Assembly: GCF_000152845.1 (NCBI RefSeq)
Contig: NZ_CH902584.1
Location: 1,662,886-1,726,885, forward strand
DNA from: Roseovarius sp. 217
GTDB lineage: Bacteria > Pseudomonadota > Alphaproteobacteria > Rhodobacterales > Rhodobacteraceae
Length of the DNA stretch: 64,000 nt
Reading direction: 5' to 3'
The notes under the pieces are model-generated. The model was given only the letters and a program-made list of their open reading frames with translations. It did no database searches and was not told the origin of the DNA. Made by a program: the position numbers and the translations under genes. Shown here piece after piece: positions 29,158 through 38,113 of this stretch. Every line of letters begins with the position of its first letter. Within the stretch, counting starts at the first letter, position 1.

Positions 29158-29309
29158 GTGATGCGCTCCTCAACGGTATATGCCGGTGCAATCAGAGTGA
29201 CCGGTTCTTCCTTGGCCTTGTCCCATGTGACAATGAACCAGACGAATGATCCGACCGTCACCGCGACAAAAGTCAGAATTGCGAGCAATGTCAGGGTTTT
29301 TCCGCTCAT
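29154..29309 (-). CDS. 51-residue single-pass membrane protein in the soe operon
   Basis: Read directly from the minus strand: ATG at 29309, TGA at 29154-29156, 51 residues. It begins MSGKTLTLLAILTFVAVTVG, continues into a hydrophobic helix (residues about 5-28) and ends in a charged soluble tail (DKAKEEPV...EERIT). Its start overlaps the soeA stop and its stop overlaps the soeB start, both as ATGA, so four genes are coupled head to tail. Candidate small subunit or assembly factor of the sulfite dehydrogenase; resembles in layout small CcoS/FixQ-like helper proteins, without sequence identity claimed. Confidence 0.82.
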   Translation of the reverse strand: MSGKTLTLLAILTFVAVTVGSFVWFIVTWDKAKEEPVTLIAPAYTVEERIT

Positions 29310-32140
29310 TTGCCAACCTTCCATTCAAGATGTGAGGGCCCTTGGGGAACGGGGGATTTGAGTGGGGCGAAGATGGGCTTCGCCTCTGATGGGGTGTCGG
29401 TCCTGGTGATCTTGACCCGCAGGTCAAACCATGCGGCCTGTCCGGTGATCGGGTCAGAATTCGACCAGCGCAACCCGTCGCCCTTGGGCGGCAAAAGCTC
29501 ATGGATGAGGTGGTTGAGTAGAAAGCCACGGGTGGCCTCTGGGGCATCCTCACTTAGAGCCCAAGCGCCTTTGCGTTTGCCGATGGCGTTCCATGTCCAG
29601 ACGGTATTCTCATTGAGCGCGGCCATGTGGGCGACCGGCACAGTGATTTCGCCATGAGCAGACGTGACGCGTGCCCAATCGCCGTCGGTGAAACTGTGCT
29701 GTTGCCAGATTTTCGTGGGTAAATAGAGTGGGTTATGCCCGTGGATCTGGCGCAGCCATGCGTTCTGCGTGCCCCATGAGTGATACATCGCCATCGGGCG
29801 TTGGGTCAGAGCATGGACCGGGAATTCATCCGTACTGACGCTGTCGTCTTCAAACGGCGGATACCAGATTGGCAGGGGATCGAGCGTGGACTTGATCCGT
29901 TCGCGCAGGTGGTCGGGCGGTTGACGGTCGCCATGACCCTCAGCGGCAAGCTGGAATTTGCGCAGCGTTTCAACATAAATATCAAAGACATAGGGCTGTG
30001 GCGTGTCAAAGAGTCCCATGCCGACTGCCCAATCCTGATAGGCCATATTCCACGGTTTGTAGTAATTCGCCCCCTCAGGAATATGGCTGACATAGAACCC
30101 CCCGTTCTCGATATAGCGGTCAAGCTGCTCGGGATTGGGTGCGCCGCGCCCGGTCTCGGTTCCATCGCCGCGAAAGCCTGCGAGTGGGCCAATTCCCGGT
30201 TTTCGCTCGTGGTTGACAATGTAATCGGCGTAATCGGCGTATTTCGCCGAGCCATCCTCAGAGGTGAAGCCGGGCAGCTTCAGCTTATTGGCCAGTTGCA
30301 CAAGGACGGTCTGAAAGCCGCGCACATCACGGTCAGGGGCGATCACAGGCCAGCGTATCGCATCGGCGGCTGCATCCGCTTCGCATATGGGGCGATCAAG
30401 CAGCGAAATGCAGTCATGCCGCTCCAGATAGGTCGTATCAGGCAGGATCAGATCGGCATAGGCAACCATTTCCGAGCTATAGGCATCCGAATAGATGATG
30501 CGGGGAATGACGTATTCACCCGTTTCGTCGGTGTCCGTCAGCATGTCCATCACACCGCTTGTGTTCATGGATGAGTTCCAGGACATGTTGGCCATGTACA
30601 TGAAGAGCGTGTCGATTTTGTAGGGATCCCCCGCGTGGGCGTTGGAAATCACCATATGCATCAGCCCGTGGCTGGACATCGGGTTTTCCCATGTGAACGC
30701 CTTGTCTATGCGGGCCGGCGTGCCGTCTGGCTTGAGCGCCAGATCCTCGGGACCGCGCACGAAGCCCAGGTGCGGTCCGTCGAGCGGGCAATCAGGCTGC
30801 ACGCCGCAATGCGGCTTGGGATGTGCGCTGACGGGTTTCGGATAGGGCGGTTTGAAGCGGAAACCACCGGGCACCTCGATCGTGCCGAGGAGGATTTGCA
30901 GTACGTGCAAGGCGCGGCAGGTCTGGAAACCGTTGGAATGGGCCGAAATCCCGCGCATGGCGTGAAAGCTGACGGGCCGCCCAATCATTGTCTTATGGGT
31001 TTCGCCGCGGAAATCGGTCCATTCGTGATCTAGGGCGATCTCCTCCTCGAAAGCCACACGCGCGATTTCGGCGGCGATGCGGCGGATTTTGTCGGGGGTG
31101 ATGCCGCAGCGCTCGGCCACCGCTTCGGGCGCGTATTGCGGATCGAGATAGCGCTCGGCCATGAGGTGCATCACCGGGCGATGCGTGATGCCATCGGAGT
31201 CGTATGTGGCGCTAAGATCGGGGCGCACGCCGGGTTTGTCGAAGGCCGTGAGCTGGCCCGTCTCGCGGTCGATCACCAGAGGTTTGCCATCGGCGTCGCG
31301 TAGGAAGAGGCCATGTTCGGGCGAGGCGGAATCGGCATTCACCAGAACCGGCGCATTGGTGTAGCGGGCGAGATAATCGAGGTCGATCTTGCCTGCGCGC
31401 ATGAGTTCGTGAATGAGTGACAGGATGAAAAGCCCATCGGTTCCGGGGGTTATGCCCACCCAATCATCGGCCACGGCATTATAGCCCGAGCGTATCGGGT
31501 TCACGCCAATGACGCGCGCGCCACGCGCCTTGATCCGGCCAATGCCCATCTTGATCGGGTTTGAATCGTGATCCTCGGCGACGCCGAAGAGCATGAATAG
31601 CTTGGTATGGTCCCAATCCGGCTGGCCGAATTCCCAAAAGGCGCCGCCCATGGTGTAGATGCCCGCCGCAGCCATATTGACCGAGCAAAAGCCGCCGTGT
31701 GCTGCATAGTTGGGGGTGCCGAAATTCTGCGCCCAGAAGCTTGTGAAAGACTGCGATTGGTCGCGGCCAGTGAAGAAGGCCAGCTTTGATGGGTCCTCAT
31801 GGCGGATCGGTTCGAGCCAGTCGCAGGCGATTTGCAGCGCCTCATCCCAGGATATTTCCACGAATTCGCCGGAACCGCGCGGGCCGACCCGCTTGAGTGG
31901 AGCGCGCAGGCGTGAGGGGGCGTTGACCTGCATGATACCTGCCGAGCCCTTGGCACAGAGCACGCCCTTGTTCACCGGGTGGTCGCGGTTGCCTTCGATG
32001 TAGGCGACATGTTTTTTGCCGTCGGGGCCGGCCTTCATATGCACATTGATCCCACAGCGACAGGCGCACATGTAGCAGGTGGTTTTGCGGACCTCATCCG
32101 AGACATGCGGCGAGGTGTCGATGCGGGGCTGATGTGTCAT
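29306..32140 (-). CDS. soeA: sulfite dehydrogenase molybdopterin subunit
   Basis: A 944-residue molybdopterin-guanine-dinucleotide oxidoreductase. The N-terminal CYMCACRCG with a downstream VLCAKG provides a 4Fe-4S cluster; GGFCSVN supplies the Cys expected as Mo ligand in the PsrA/PhsA/SoeA type. No Tat signal is seen, which fits the cytoplasmic SoeA and not the exported DMSO/polysulfide enzymes. Role: sulfite to sulfate. Context (xsc, ackA, tauR immediately upstream on the same strand) is the main reason for SoeA over other members. Starts 140 bases after ackA, so may have its own promoter. Confidence 0.85.
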   Translation of the reverse strand: MTHQPRIDTSPHVSDEVRKTTCYMCACRCGINVHMKAGPDGKKHVAYIEGNRDHPVNKGVLCAKGSAGIMQVNAPSRLRAPLKRVGPRGSGEFVEISWDEALQIACDWLEPIRHEDPSKLAFFTGRDQSQSFTSFWAQNFGTPNYAAHGGFCSVNMAAAGIYTMGGAFWEFGQPDWDHTKLFMLFGVAEDHDSNPIKMGIGRIKARGARVIGVNPIRSGYNAVADDWVGITPGTDGLFILSLIHELMRAGKIDLDYLARYTNAPVLVNADSASPEHGLFLRDADGKPLVIDRETGQLTAFDKPGVRPDLSATYDSDGITHRPVMHLMAERYLDPQYAPEAVAERCGITPDKIRRIAAEIARVAFEEEIALDHEWTDFRGETHKTMIGRPVSFHAMRGISAHSNGFQTCRALHVLQILLGTIEVPGGFRFKPPYPKPVSAHPKPHCGVQPDCPLDGPHLGFVRGPEDLALKPDGTPARIDKAFTWENPMSSHGLMHMVISNAHAGDPYKIDTLFMYMANMSWNSSMNTSGVMDMLTDTDETGEYVIPRIIYSDAYSSEMVAYADLILPDTTYLERHDCISLLDRPICEADAAADAIRWPVIAPDRDVRGFQTVLVQLANKLKLPGFTSEDGSAKYADYADYIVNHERKPGIGPLAGFRGDGTETGRGAPNPEQLDRYIENGGFYVSHIPEGANYYKPWNMAYQDWAVGMGLFDTPQPYVFDIYVETLRKFQLAAEGHGDRQPPDHLRERIKSTLDPLPIWYPPFEDDSVSTDEFPVHALTQRPMAMYHSWGTQNAWLRQIHGHNPLYLPTKIWQQHSFTDGDWARVTSAHGEITVPVAHMAALNENTVWTWNAIGKRKGAWALSEDAPEATRGFLLNHLIHELLPPKGDGLRWSNSDPITGQAAWFDLRVKITRTDTPSEAKPIFAPLKSPVPQGPSHLEWKVGK

Positions 32141-32280
32141 GGCTGGCCTTTTCCTCCGTCGGCGTCACGTTATGGCAGGAGAACCCAATTCGCGACCATC
32201 TTCTCGTTTCTTTTCATTTCCTGAAAACATGTCTCGGAATTTCCGAATTTACAGGTCTGTTTTCCCGATATGAAACCTCA

Positions 32281-33438
32281 TTAGCGAGACAAAAGACGCT
32301 GTGCGTCGCCTGCGATCATGCGTTCTTCTTGGGCCGGGATGATCCAGCAGGCGATGCCAGAGCTGGGGGCATGCAAGCGGGTTTCGCCCGTAGCATTGGC
32401 GCGGGCGTCGATCTGTGCCCCGAGCCATGCCAGTCCGTCCATGATCCGGGCGCGCACGGGGGCGGCGTTTTCGCCGATGCCGCCGGTAAAGGCCACGGCA
32501 TCCAGCCCCTGCATCGCGGCGATGAGCGATCCGGCGTGGCGGATGGCCCAGTAACAGAAATGGTCAACCGCGAAGGCGCTTGCCTGGGATGGATCAGCGA
32601 GCAGAGCGCGCATGTCCGAGAGGCCGCCCGAGAGGCCGCGCAGCCCGCTTTCCTTGTTCAAGAGGTGGTGGGTGGCGGCGATACCGTCCTCCTCGGCCAA
32701 TCGCAGCACCGCGTTGCCGTCGATCATGCCGGTGCGGGTGCCCATGGTCAGCCCCTCAAGTGGCGAGTATCCCATTGATGTCGCTATGGATTTTCCGTCG
32801 CGAATGGCGCAGATCGACGCGCCGTTGCCAAGGTGAAAGGCCAAGAGCCGTGCGGGCAGCGGCGTGCCGGTCAGGGCGGGCAGGCTGTCGATGAGAGAGG
32901 CATAGGAGATGCCGTGAAAGCCATAGCGCCGGATGCCGCGCGCCTCGATTCTTGGTGGCAGGGCGTAGCGGGTGGCGACCTCCGGGTTGCTCGCGTGAAA
33001 GGCGGTGTCGAAGCAGGCCACCTGCGGTAGATCAGGGGCGAGGGCGGCCAATGTCTCGATCGCGGCGATGTTGTGCGGGTTGTGGAGGGGGGCGAGTGGC
33101 GTGCAGGCTTTGATCGCGCTGAGCACCTCAGGCGTGATGCGCGTGGGCTGGGTCAGCGCAGTACCGCCATGCACCACACGATGCGCGGCGGCAGCAAAGC
33201 GGCTGATTGGAAGTCCTTCAATTTCAAGTGCTTGCAGGATGGCGTGCAGGGCTGTTGCGTGGTCGGGGAAGGCTTGGGTCGTATCCACATGGCCCAGTTT
33301 GAGCGTGCCGGGGCCGCCGATACCATCGGCGATCCCGGTCAGGATCTGGGTCAGCGCGCCGTCAAAAACGGCCAGCTTGATCGAGGACGACCCGGCATTC
33401 AGGACCAGAACAAGATCGCTGTCGCCGGGTCCCGACAT
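32281..33438 (-). CDS. ackA: acetate kinase
   Basis: A 385-residue acetate kinase: acetyl phosphate + ADP to acetate + ATP. Visible family signatures: VLNAGSSSIKLAVF, HRVVHGG, FDTAFH, HLGNGASICA, GTRTGMIDG, FTGGIGENA. It starts three bases after xsc. In many sulfonate clusters this place is taken by pta, giving acetyl-CoA; here the Xsc product would instead yield ATP and acetate. Confidence 0.95.
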   Translation of the reverse strand: MSGPGDSDLVLVLNAGSSSIKLAVFDGALTQILTGIADGIGGPGTLKLGHVDTTQAFPDHATALHAILQALEIEGLPISRFAAAAHRVVHGGTALTQPTRITPEVLSAIKACTPLAPLHNPHNIAAIETLAALAPDLPQVACFDTAFHASNPEVATRYALPPRIEARGIRRYGFHGISYASLIDSLPALTGTPLPARLLAFHLGNGASICAIRDGKSIATSMGYSPLEGLTMGTRTGMIDGNAVLRLAEEDGIAATHHLLNKESGLRGLSGGLSDMRALLADPSQASAFAVDHFCYWAIRHAGSLIAAMQGLDAVAFTGGIGENAAPVRARIMDGLAWLGAQIDARANATGETRLHAPSSGIACWIIPAQEERMIAGDAQRLLSR

Positions 33439-33441
33439 GGA

Positions 33442-35217
33442 TCAGACCTGCTGCTCGCGCATGTCGGCGGGGTCGATCCCCGCGACGGCCACGGGTTTCT
33501 TCATCGCGTCACGGCGGAAGGGCTCGCCCAGTTCCTGATTGATCATGGCCTCGATGAGCGTGGTCTTGCCATGCTCCATCTGGTCCTTGATCGCGGTGTT
33601 GAGCGCGTCTGTCAGTTCCTCCATCGTGCGGGCAATCACGCCCTTTAGGCCACAGGCCTGCGCGATGCCGGCGTAGCTGACCTGTTGATCCAACTCTGTT
33701 CCGACGAAATTGTCGTCAAACCAAAGGGTTGAGTTGCGCTTTTCGGCGCCCCACTGGTAATTGCGGAATACGATCTGCGTCACAGCGGGCCATTCGCCGC
33801 GCCCGATTGCGGTCAGTTCATTGACCGCGATGCCAAAGGCACCGTCGCCCGCAAAGCCCACGACCGGCACGTCAGGTTGGCCGATTTTCGCGCCAACGAT
33901 GGAGGGCAGGCCATAGCCGCAGGGGCCAAAGAGGCCGGGGGCGAGGTATTTGCGGCCCTCTTCGAACGACGGATAGGCGTTGCCGATGGCGCAGTTGTTG
34001 CCGATGTCAGAGGAAATGATCGCCTCGCGCGGCAGGGCGGATTGGATCGCACGCCATGCCATGCGGGGGCTCATCCAGTCGGGCTTATCGGCGCGGGCGC
34101 GCTCGTTCCAGCTTGTGCCGGGATCGTCATCTTCGTGATCCATCGAGCTGAGCTGTTGCGCCCATGTTGATTTTGTCTGTGCGATCAGAGCCTTGCGATC
34201 AGCGCGGTTGGTGTCGCCCGCGCTCTCGCCCAGATGGGCGAGGATCGAGGTGGCGACCTTTCTGGCGTCGCCGACGATGCCCACGGCCACTTTCTTGGTC
34301 AGACCGATGCGGTCGGGGTTGATGTCGACCTGAATGATCTTGGCCTCTTTGGGCCAGTAGTCGATGCCATAACCCGGCAGGGTCGAGAAAGGGTTGAGGC
34401 GGGTGCCGAGGCAGAGGACGACATCGGCGCGGGAAATCAGCTCCATCCCGGCCTTGGAGCCGTTATAGCCCAAGGGACCGGCGAAAAGCGGGTGCGAGCC
34501 GGGGAAAGCGTCATTGTGCTGATAGCCCACGCAGACCGGCGCATCGAGCCGTTCGGCCAGTTGCCGCGAGGCGTCGATACCATCGGCCAAAACGACGCCC
34601 GCGCCGTTGAGGATGACGGGAAACTTGGCCTCGGTCAGCAGTTTGGCCGCCTCGGCAATCGCGGTCTCGCCGCCCGAGGGGCGCTCGAACTCGACGATGG
34701 CGGGCAATTCGATGTCGATGACCTGGGTCCAGAAATCGCGGGGGATGTTGATCTGGGCCGGTGCTGAGGCACGTTTTGCCTTTAGAATCACACGGTTGAG
34801 GGTTTCGGCGATGCGTGTGGGATCGCGCACCTCTTCCTGATAGGCGACCATATCTTCGAACAGTTTCATCTGTTCGACCTCTTGGAAGCCACCCTGACCG
34901 ATGGTCTTGTTGGCCGCCTGTGGGGTGACGAGCAGGAGGGGGGTATGGTTCCAGTAGGCGGTTTTGACGGCGGTCACGAAATTTGTGATGCCGGGGCCGT
35001 TCTGGGCGATCATCATCGACATCTTACCGGTGGCACGGGTGTAGCCATCGGCCATCATGCCGGCAGAGCCCTCATGTGCGCAGTCCCAAAAGGTGATTCC
35101 GGCCTTGGGGAAAATATCCGAGATAGGCATCATGGCAGAGCCGATGATCCCAAAAGCGTGTTGGATTCCATGCAGTTGCAGGGTTTTGACAAAGGCCTCT
35201 TCGGTGGTCATCTTCAT
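33442..35217 (-). CDS. xsc: sulfoacetaldehyde acetyltransferase
   Basis: A 591-residue thiamine-diphosphate enzyme: sulfoacetaldehyde + phosphate to acetyl phosphate + sulfite, the C-S bond-cleaving step of taurine-type sulfonate catabolism. Visible: the Xsc-type N-terminus MKMTTEEAFVKTLQ, CAHEGSAGMMADGY (TPP activating Glu), and GDGAFGIAVNELTAIGR with the downstream N for Mg/TPP. ATG at 35217 has AGAGGA eight bases before it. Upstream are TauR-like boxes. Confidence 0.96.
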   Translation of the reverse strand: MKMTTEEAFVKTLQLHGIQHAFGIIGSAMMPISDIFPKAGITFWDCAHEGSAGMMADGYTRATGKMSMMIAQNGPGITNFVTAVKTAYWNHTPLLLVTPQAANKTIGQGGFQEVEQMKLFEDMVAYQEEVRDPTRIAETLNRVILKAKRASAPAQINIPRDFWTQVIDIELPAIVEFERPSGGETAIAEAAKLLTEAKFPVILNGAGVVLADGIDASRQLAERLDAPVCVGYQHNDAFPGSHPLFAGPLGYNGSKAGMELISRADVVLCLGTRLNPFSTLPGYGIDYWPKEAKIIQVDINPDRIGLTKKVAVGIVGDARKVATSILAHLGESAGDTNRADRKALIAQTKSTWAQQLSSMDHEDDDPGTSWNERARADKPDWMSPRMAWRAIQSALPREAIISSDIGNNCAIGNAYPSFEEGRKYLAPGLFGPCGYGLPSIVGAKIGQPDVPVVGFAGDGAFGIAVNELTAIGRGEWPAVTQIVFRNYQWGAEKRNSTLWFDDNFVGTELDQQVSYAGIAQACGLKGVIARTMEELTDALNTAIKDQMEHGKTTLIEAMINQELGEPFRRDAMKKPVAVAGIDPADMREQQV

Positions 35218-35298
35218 CGGCTGGGTCCTCTGGATCGGGCGCACAGTGGCGGTTGAATGGGTGTCTGAGGCGAAACTAGCCTTCTGAGGGGCTTACTT

Positions 35299-35331
35299 CT
35301 AGGGCCAGACGGTTGTGGAGGATAATACCAG
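35299..35331 (-). promoter_or_regulatory. direct-repeat TauR-like boxes upstream of xsc
   Basis: On the minus strand CTGGTATTAT (35331-35322) and CTGGCCCTAG (35308-35299) are direct repeats 23 bases apart. Each matches 7 of 10 positions of the CTGGACTTAA-type box I recall for TauR of Rhodobacter capsulatus. They lie 80-115 bases before the xsc ATG, in an AT-rich promoter region. Just upstream is a TTGATA-16-TAATAT promoter-like pair. Confidence 0.5.
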
Positions 35332-35449
35332 AATATATTAAAAATGAGAATGATGGTATCAAAAGTGAATTCTCTTAGAAGAGACGCTCTTGATTGTGTC
35401 ACAAAGAAATTAGCCTATATACTTGTTTTTATTGAGAAATATTATACGT

Positions 35450-36931
35450 TTAACCTAAAGAGCTATGTTCTGAAGCCAGGGCCAATTCGCGAGCGATATG
35501 GGCTATTCCTTGCGGGATGCGTTCTGAGGGGATCGAAGAATAGGCGAGGCGGTAGAAATTGCGGGGCCGGACGGCACCGTGGAAGAACGGGTGACCGGGC
35601 TCGATCAACACGCCCGTTTGACGGAGGGCGTTGTCAATCAGGCCCATGTCGATGTGATCGGGGGCCTGCATCCAGATGGAAGAGCCGCCAAAGACGCCGC
35701 GCCCGGCGACGTCGAGGCCATGTTCGGTCAGTGCGCTCTCCATCACGCTGCGGCGGCGGGCAAAGACTTGACCCATCCGGCGCACGAGGCTGTCGTAATG
35801 CCCGAGCGAGAGAAAATAGGCGGCAGTGCGTTGGATATGGCCCGGCGGGTGGCGCAGAACTGAGGCGCGCAGCGCCCGACACTCGCGGATAAATGATTTG
35901 GAACCAACGAGATAGCCAAGGCGCAGACCGGGAAAGATCGACTTGGAGAAGGAGCCGACATAGATCACCCGCCCTTCGGTATCGAGGGATTTCAGGGCGG
36001 GCAGGGGCGCGCGGAGGAAGGAGACCTCGAACTCGTAATCATCCTCGACGATCAGCGCCTCCATCTCGGCGGCGCGGGAGAGCAGCGCCTTGCGCCGGGC
36101 GAGGGGCATGGTGGCATTGGTGGGCGCCTGATGGCTGGGCGTGGTAAAGATCACGTCGGCCTCATCGGGCAGGTTTTCGGGCGGCAGGCCATCGCGGTCG
36201 ACGTCCACCGGCATCAGATGACAGCGGGATTGCATGAGAATGTCACGAAGGGCGTGGTAGCAGGGGTTCTCGATTGCTGCGGTGCGGCGTTGGGTCAGGA
36301 GCACCTGCGCGGTGAGCCACAAAGCGTTCTGGGCGCCCATTGTGACAAGGATTTCATCGGGTTGCGCGATGATGCCGCGGCGGGGCAGGGTGTGGCGGGC
36401 GATGAACTCTATGAGCTTGGGATCGTCCTGATCGTAGTAATCGGCGGTCAGGGCCTGAAAATCCTTGGCGCCGAGCGCCTGTAGCGCGCAATGGCGCCAG
36501 TTGGCATGGTCAAAGAGCGCCGGGTCTGTCTGGCCGTAGATGAAGGGATAGGGGTAGCGCGCCCAATCCTGCGGTTTCTCGGGCGTGTCGCCGCCAGTGA
36601 AGCGGCGGCCAAGCGCGCGGGACCAGTCAATCGTGTCGCCGCGCGGCGCGGGGGCCGTGAATGCCGGGGGTTCTGGTGCGTTTTCAGAGACATAGTAGCC
36701 AGAGCGGTCGCGCGAGGCGAGGTAGTCATTGGCCTGTAATTCGGTCAACGCAAGGGTCACGGTGATGCGGCTCACACCCAAATGCGCGGCGAGTTTGCGG
36801 GAGGAGGGGAGTTTCTCGCCCTTGCGAAAACGGCCCGACAGGATGCCCTGCGCGATCATCTGCTGGATCTGCGCCTGAAGGGTGCCCTCGGCCTCGGGGG
36901 CAAGAAAGAAGGTTTCGACTGGAATCGCCAT
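35450..36931 (-). CDS. tauR: TauR-type MocR/GntR regulator (PLP aminotransferase-like)
   Basis: A 493-residue MocR-family regulator: N-terminal GntR winged helix (residues about 15-80, with LPSSRKLAAHLGVSRITVTLALTEL) fused to a class I aminotransferase-like domain in which the PLP Lys appears in VGSFSKSIFPGLRLGY. TauR in R. capsulatus activates taurine catabolism in response to sulfonate. Position immediately upstream of xsc on the same strand supports the same role. Tau-like repeats and a GTGTAC motif set lie upstream of its start. Confidence 0.88.
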   Translation of the reverse strand: MAIPVETFFLAPEAEGTLQAQIQQMIAQGILSGRFRKGEKLPSSRKLAAHLGVSRITVTLALTELQANDYLASRDRSGYYVSENAPEPPAFTAPAPRGDTIDWSRALGRRFTGGDTPEKPQDWARYPYPFIYGQTDPALFDHANWRHCALQALGAKDFQALTADYYDQDDPKLIEFIARHTLPRRGIIAQPDEILVTMGAQNALWLTAQVLLTQRRTAAIENPCYHALRDILMQSRCHLMPVDVDRDGLPPENLPDEADVIFTTPSHQAPTNATMPLARRKALLSRAAEMEALIVEDDYEFEVSFLRAPLPALKSLDTEGRVIYVGSFSKSIFPGLRLGYLVGSKSFIRECRALRASVLRHPPGHIQRTAAYFLSLGHYDSLVRRMGQVFARRRSVMESALTEHGLDVAGRGVFGGSSIWMQAPDHIDMGLIDNALRQTGVLIEPGHPFFHGAVRPRNFYRLAYSSIPSERIPQGIAHIARELALASEHSSLG

Positions 36932-36945
36932 GTTGCGAGATTAGA

Positions 36946-36977
36946 CTGGACTTATGTGCTGTGCAATCTGGTCTGGT
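36946..36977 (+). promoter_or_regulatory. TauR-like box upstream of tauR
   Basis: CTGGACTTAT (36946-36955) matches the recalled CTGGACTTAA box at 9 of 10 bases; a weaker CTGGTCTGGT follows in the same direction 22 bases later (36968-36977). The pair lies just upstream of tauR on the opposite strand, suggesting autoregulation or control in both directions. Confidence 0.55.
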
Positions 36978-36994
36978 GATGCGTCGAGGGCGCT

Positions 36995-37033
36995 GTGTAC
37001 CGGATGTTCATTATGTACACGGCTTTTGTACAC
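36995..37033. promoter_or_regulatory. GTGTAC/GTACAC repeat set upstream of tauR
   Basis: GTGTAC (36995-37000), GTACAC (37015-37020) and GTACAC (37028-37033): an inverted pair and a direct pair with 13-base spacing. On the minus strand they overlap a promoter-like TTGTGT...TAATGA. They could be an operator; not explained by any gene here. Confidence 0.4.
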
Positions 37034-37037
37034 AAGC

Positions 37038-37721
37038 TCAAATCTGCGGAAAGGCGCTGTCAAAGGCGGACACGCCCGCCGGAGTGAAGCGGATGATCCG
37101 GGTGTCCGGAATGCGGCGGGCCCAGCCCACCCGCTCGATATGTGAGAGCAGGCCGCGCCCGAGACGCCCGGCGAGATGGGCGCGGCGTTCGGACCAATCG
37201 AGACAGTCGCGGCACAGGGGCGTGCGCGGCGACGGAAGCGTGGCAAGGTCGAGCCCGAGCGCCGTGATAAAGCGGTGGCCGCTGTCGGTGAGCGTGAGGG
37301 CCGCGTGATCGCGATGGAGAAATCCGCGTGCGAGCAGGCTGTCATACATCCGGGTGCCCATGTCGCCGGCAAGGTGGTTGTAGCAGACGCGGGCGCGGCG
37401 CAATTCCGGGTCGCGGGGACCGGGGCGGGTGCGCAGGTGGCCAGCACCGGCGGCAATGCCCATCAGGGTTTCAAGAAGATGCGCCACGTCATCCGAGGCG
37501 AGGCGGGTGTATTTGTGCCGCCCCTGCCGCCGCTGGATGACGAGACCGCCGGTTTCAAGGCGCGCCAGATGCGCGGAGGCGGTTTGTGGGGTCACCCCCG
37601 CCTCGGCCGCCAGTTCGGTGGCGGTCAGGGCCTTGCCGCTCATCAAGGCGGTGAGGATGTTGGCGCGGGCCGGGTCGCCGATGAGGGCGGCGATGCGGGC
37701 GATGTCGGGACCAGTTTTCAT
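37038..37721 (-). CDS. ArsR-family winged-helix regulator
   Basis: A 227-residue regulator whose first 90 residues are an ArsR-type winged helix (IARIAALIGDPARANILTAL, AGVTPQTASAHLARLETGGLV). The long C-terminal part holds several Cys (VCYNHL, LCRDCLDW), which could bind metal or sense redox; most ArsR proteins are half this length. It diverges from a NIPSNAP gene with about 80 bases between, which it likely controls. Confidence 0.85.
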   Translation of the reverse strand: MKTGPDIARIAALIGDPARANILTALMSGKALTATELAAEAGVTPQTASAHLARLETGGLVIQRRQGRHKYTRLASDDVAHLLETLMGIAAGAGHLRTRPGPRDPELRRARVCYNHLAGDMGTRMYDSLLARGFLHRDHAALTLTDSGHRFITALGLDLATLPSPRTPLCRDCLDWSERRAHLAGRLGRGLLSHIERVGWARRIPDTRIIRFTPAGVSAFDSAFPQI

Positions 37722-37801
37722 AGTTCGATGATAGCCGAAGCATTAACGCCGCGCAATCGGGTAGATTCGGGCTGCAACCATTTGGAAAGGAGTGCCGTGC
37801 C

Positions 37802-38113
37802 ATGCTGACTTGTGTGATTCGCTATCATATCGACCCAACCAAGAGGGAGGAGTTTGCACAATATGCCCGCAATTGGGGTGAGGCGATCCCGCGCTGTGGG
37901 GCGGATCTGATCGGCTATTACGCCCCGCATGAAGGCAGCAGCACGCTGGCCTATGGCATTTATAACATCCCCTCTCTGGCGGCGTATGAGAGCTATCGCG
38001 CGCGGCTGGCCGATGATCCGCTGGGGCGCGAGAATTATGCCTTTGCGCAGCGCGAGCGGTTTTTGTTGCGCGAGGACCGCGTTTTCCTGAAGCTCGTGAG
38101 CGGAGGGGGATGA
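37802..38113 (+). CDS. NIPSNAP-family protein
   Basis: A 103-residue ferredoxin-like-fold protein of the NIPSNAP family (VIRYHIDPTKREEFAQYARNW at the N-terminus, then GYYAPHEGSSTLAYG). Substrate unknown. GGAGTG precedes the ATG. The stop overlaps an ATG of the next short frame. Confidence 0.83.
   Translation: MLTCVIRYHIDPTKREEFAQYARNWGEAIPRCGADLIGYYAPHEGSSTLAYGIYNIPSLAAYESYRARLADDPLGRENYAFAQRERFLLREDRVFLKLVSGGG

Noticed and set aside
27503..32140. DMSO or polysulfide reductase identity for the molybdenum enzyme
   Set aside because: No Tat signal on the large subunit, Cys and not Ser as Mo-ligand position, and xsc/ackA/tauR next to it point to sulfite oxidation.
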